DNA of 9,106 nt from an uncultured Muribaculaceae bacterium (lineage in GTDB: Bacteria > Bacteroidota > Bacteroidia > Bacteroidales > Muribaculaceae). Location of the stretch: the NCBI GenBank assembly GCA_904502025.1, contig CAJGDJ010000058.1:1-9106 (forward strand), in the 5' to 3' direction. A program made the translations under genes and the position numbers. Positions 7,801-9,106 of the stretch are shown here, piece after piece. Numbering within the stretch: the stretch's first letter is position 1; the number at the start of each line of letters is the position of its first letter. The notes beneath the pieces are model-generated. The model saw nothing but the letters and a program-made list of their open reading frames with translations, made no database searches and was not told the origin of the DNA.

Positions 7801-8687
7801 TCTTGCGTTTTCATCCACTCTTGCTTGGAATATCGCATACGAGATTCATCGGCTATATATTTGTTAGTTGAGACACAGATAAGGCGATCGTGAGCTTCGG
7901 CATCTGCGGCATTAACAAAGTGCACATCATTTGTTGCAACCAACTTTATGCCAAATTTTCGTGACATACGTATTAATTCGGGGTTCACACGCTCTTGCTC
8001 TTCATAAAAAGTGCGATTTGCTCCCGGTAAGTCGGTTTTGTGACGTTGAAGTTCTAAATAATAGTCGTCGCCGAAAGTCTTTTTCCACCACTGAACTTGT
8101 CGTTCTGCTTCCTCTATTTCTCCGGCTCTAATAAGTTGTGGAATTTCTCCTCCTAAACAAGCTGAGCAAATAATAAGACCTTCTTTATGTTTAGTCAATT
8201 CGTCTTTATCGGTTCGTGGGTGATGATAGAATCCTTCGGTCCAAGCACGCGAAACTATTTTAATTAAGTTGTGGTACCCAATTTTGTTTTTAGCTAAGAC
8301 TACTAAGTGTCGGCCTTTGTCGCGTTTGTCATCACGGTCAAATCGTGATTTTTGAGCTACATACATCTCACACCCAAAGATTGGTTTGAAAAACTTATTT
8401 TTAAGTGTTTCTATTTCTGCACTCTTTTCTGATATTAGATTTTCATTGCCATCAGAAGTGGCTTTTGCTAACTCTTTTTCCGCTTCTTTAATCGCATCTT
8501 TGATTTTGCCGTTTTTCTTATTTACGTAGTTGTGAAATTCTTTAATAGCAAACATATTTCCATGGTCGGTAATGGCAATGCCGGGCATGCCATTGTCGAT
8601 GGCTTTATCAACCAAAGCAGGAATTGATGCTTGACCATCAAGAACCGAATATTGAGTATGTACGTGAAGATGTATAAAAGGGTGCAT
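4890..8687 (-). CDS. dnaE: DNA polymerase III alpha subunit (replicative polymerase)
   Basis: This 1265-residue enzyme is full length and in frame. Domains in order: an N-terminal PHP domain (1 to about 260: HLHVHTQYS 6-14, ITDHGN 39-44, ATNDVHF 251-257); the palm with GPGRGSAAGS (455-464), PDIDIDFDDDGR (496-507; acidic cluster D497/D499/D501) and MDFLGLKTL (662-670; third catalytic Asp D663); fingers with NALYRPGPMDYIP (739-751); a helix-hairpin-helix around GLSAIKGVGENVV (931-943); a beta-clamp binding motif QSVSLF (1024-1029); an OB fold (about 1101-1180); and a C-terminal region that in this family binds tau. It is the DnaE type, not PolC: no DEDD exonuclease domain is inserted. The PHP metal-binding residues look complete, unlike E. 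coli DnaE. A charged segment of about 40 residues (57-100) is inserted in the PHP domain. The start is supported because the family's PHP motif begins a few residues in. trxA follows 53 bp downstream. Confidence 0.97.
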   Translation of the reverse strand: MHPFIHLHVHTQYSVLDGQASIPALVDKAIDNGMPGIAITDHGNMFAIKEFHNYVNKKNGKIKDAIKEAEKELAKATSDGNENLISEKSAEIETLKNKFFKPIFGCEMYVAQKSRFDRDDKRDKGRHLVVLAKNKIGYHNLIKIVSRAWTEGFYHHPRTDKDELTKHKEGLIICSACLGGEIPQLIRAGEIEEAERQVQWWKKTFGDDYYLELQRHKTDLPGANRTFYEEQERVNPELIRMSRKFGIKLVATNDVHFVNAADAEAHDRLICVSTNKYIADESRMRYSKQEWMKTQEEMNDIFSDVPEALSNTLEILNKVETYSIDNAPIMPTFDIPKEFGTEEEYRQRLTEKDLFDEFTQDENGNVVLSEDAAHDKIKKLGGYEKLYRIKFEADYLKKLAYDGAKKRYGDPLTPELDERIKFELHIMKTMGFPGYFLIVQDFINVARKQLGVSVGPGRGSAAGSAVAYCLGITQIDPVKYDLLFERFLNPDRISLPDIDIDFDDDGRADVLRYVTEKYGEEKVAHIITYGTMAAKSAIKDVARVQQLPLSESERLTKLIPKHMPEVNGKELKPTLKNCYEHVPEFKSELESNNVLITDTLKYAQKLEGNVRNTGVHACGVIICRDPITDWVPVSTADDKENGKLLVTQYEGKVIEETGLIKMDFLGLKTLSIIKEAVANIKLTRGIDIDIDNIDIEDKKTYQLYCEGRTTGTFQFESAGMQKYLRELQPTTFEDLIAMNALYRPGPMDYIPDFIARKHGRSPIVFDIPIMEKYLKDTYGVTVYQEQVMLLSRLLANFTRGQSDTLRKAMGKKMIDKMKELKELFIEGGVKNGHDEKVLNKIWADWEKFASYAFNKSHATCYSWVAFQTAFLKANYPAEYMAAVLSRNSSDITKLTGFMDECKKMHIPVKGPDVNESFNKFGVNKKGEIRFGLSAIKGVGENVVKDIIDARNAGEPFQSIYDFVERVPLSGLNRRTFEALATAGAFDCFTEIKREDFFLKNKKDESFSEQILRYGQLYQNASQAQSVSLFGDDDATLNLAGRPEIKPAEEWPNAEKLEKERELVGMFLSAHPLDTYYMELNYGCNSSIKAKEETVPEEDKELTFGGMVVSFQERPSRRGGMFGILKLEDYTGSTEIMLFGQQYIDFSRYGRPGTPIFVTGKYQKRYNSEELRFNITNIRLLQDVKGQLLSGITIKLNTQMVNDNLMDVLEEHIASSTDNHHPLSFIVFDPEINRSIKLSSTKTIPLNRELTTKLESMDIEFIVERQ

Positions 8688-8723
8688 TTCTTATATAATA
8701 TATATATGTGGTTATTCTCACCC

Positions 8724-8756
8724 CAAAGATACGAAAATTCCAAATTAATTATCTAA
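8724..8756 (-). promoter_or_regulatory. Likely promoter of dnaE-trxA
   Basis: The minus-strand sequence TATCTTTG (8731-8724) is a full match to the -7 consensus TAnnTTTG. The -33 box is weak: TTAG (8756-8753) at a 21-bp spacing is the best candidate. Transcription from near 8717 would give a leader of about 30 nt before the ATG at 8687. The leader is A/T-rich (TATATATATTATATAA just before the start) and has no Shine-Dalgarno sequence. Confidence 0.5.
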
Positions 8757-8983
8757 TGAATATTCTATTTAATACTAATATTGTTGATAAGTCGTTTTTA
8801 GTGTTAATATTTAGTATATATATTTGAGTAAAGGGTAATAAATGTCAACTGTTTTTTATTGTGTAAAAACTGGAGTAAAGATAAAATGTGTTATATAACA
8901 TATTTATGTTTTGTTATAACTTCCTGGAATTAACCGATTTGCTGATTTTGTGTGAAATTTTTTTAGAAAAACTTGTAAAAATA
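8757..8983. other. Gene-free A/T-rich region between dnaE and the rRNA-type promoter
   Basis: I see no gene here; the longest plus-strand ATG reading frame I followed encodes 18 residues and has no family signature. It holds a solitary -7-like TATATTTG (8819-8826, plus) without a -33 partner, two GAGTAAAG copies 47 bp apart (8826-8833 and 8873-8880), two GTTAT/ATAAC palindromes (listed separately), and an A- and T-tract block at 8955-8983 directly upstream of the strong promoter that resembles an UP element. Confidence 0.5.
8889..8920. repeat. Pair of GTTAT/ATAAC palindromes
   Basis: TGTTATATAACA (8889-8900) is a perfect 12-bp palindrome. GTTATAAC (8913-8920) is a perfect 8-bp palindrome with the same half-site. 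Their starts are about 23 bp apart, close to two helical turns. They lie about 100-130 bp upstream of the predicted rRNA start. They could be a regulator's operator pair, but the A/T content makes chance a real possibility. Confidence 0.35.
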
Positions 8984-9015
8984 TTTGGTGGGTATTAAAA
9001 AAAGATATAACTTTG
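8984..9015 (+). promoter_or_regulatory. Strong promoter of rRNA-operon type
   Basis: TTTG (8984-8987), a 20-bp spacer and TAACTTTG (9008-9015) match both Bacteroidota promoter boxes exactly. Immediately upstream is a dense A/T-tract block (8955-8983), as expected of a strong promoter with an UP-like element. Transcription should start near 9021. No start codon followed by a plausible protein lies downstream, and the transcript resembles an rRNA leader, which makes this the likely promoter of an rRNA operon. Confidence 0.75.
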
Positions 9016-9020
9016 CACTC

Positions 9021-9106
9021 GCTTTTGGGAAATAAAGCAGACGAACATTGAAAAACTTACAATAGACAAGAGTAGTACAAGAGCAAGAAAAGTTCTTAGT
9101 CAATTC
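9021..9106 (+). other. Probable 5' leader of a 16S rRNA operon (16S itself lies past the right edge)
   Basis: The sequence has no credible open reading frame. Its A-rich, purine-rich composition, with ACAAGAG repeated 11 bp apart (9066-9072 and 9077-9083) and the ending AAGAAAAGTTCTTAGTCAATTC region, resembles what I recall of leaders just upstream of 16S genes in Bacteroidales. AAGAA/TTCTT (9085-9097) can form a short hairpin. The assignment rests on this resemblance and on the strong promoter; the 16S start is not in the window, so it is an inference. Confidence 0.6.

Noticed and set aside
8842..8898. 18-codon plus-strand reading frame with a TATATTTG box upstream
   Set aside because: There is no -33 box, the peptide shows no recognisable pattern, and it lies in A/T-rich DNA where such frames arise by chance.
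8913..8924. Second rRNA promoter at TAACTTCC
   Set aside because: Only part of the -7 consensus matches and no TTTG lies at a suitable distance upstream.
1..9106. A new defence, mobile or biosynthetic system
   Set aside because: All full-length genes belong to known, mostly housekeeping families; there is no CRISPR array, recombinase, toxin-antitoxin pair or biosynthetic cluster.

Overview
The window looks like ordinary chromosome from an AT-rich member of the Bacteroidales (Bacteroidota). Four things point there. Gene starts lack AGGAGG-type Shine-Dalgarno sites and have A/T-rich leaders instead. Several intergenic regions carry the Bacteroidota promoter pattern TTTG / about 18-20 bp / TAnnTTTG. 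The DnaE is long, with an extra charged segment in its PHP domain. A TrpB2-type tryptophan synthase beta chain stands alone. Species cannot be fixed from the sequence.

Layout, left to right. Bases 1-33 hold the first 11 codons of a secreted protein that runs off the left edge (- strand). Upstream of it and in the same direction is a secreted PD40/TolB-like beta-propeller protein (56-1015) with its own promoter. Next on the - strand come a family 2 glycosyltransferase with an unassigned C-terminal domain (1163-2320) and, 71 bp upstream of it, a YraN/UPF0102 nuclease-fold protein (2392-2763); these two probably share the promoter in front of yraN. A divergent intergenic region (2764-2976) carries back-to-back promoters for yraN and for trpB (2977-4338, +). 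trpB converges with trxA (4513-4836, -). Between them lies a perfect 25-bp hairpin that reads as a bidirectional terminator. trxA follows dnaE (4890-8687, -) by 53 bp. A gene-free stretch (8688-9106) separates dnaE from a strong + strand promoter of rRNA-operon type. The last roughly 85 bases look like the 16S rRNA leader, with the 16S gene beginning just past the right edge.

The genes are mostly housekeeping: replication (dnaE), thiol redox (trxA), tryptophan or indole metabolism (trpB), a widely conserved protein of uncertain role (yraN), and envelope functions (glycosyltransferase, secreted propeller protein). I see no insertion sequence, CRISPR array, toxin-antitoxin pair, defence island or other mobile cargo. 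I do not think the window contains a new multi-gene system. The points most worth checking are the complete PHP metal site in DnaE, the long palindrome between trpB and trxA, the domain fused to the glycosyltransferase, and the head-to-head arrangement of dnaE with an apparent rRNA operon.
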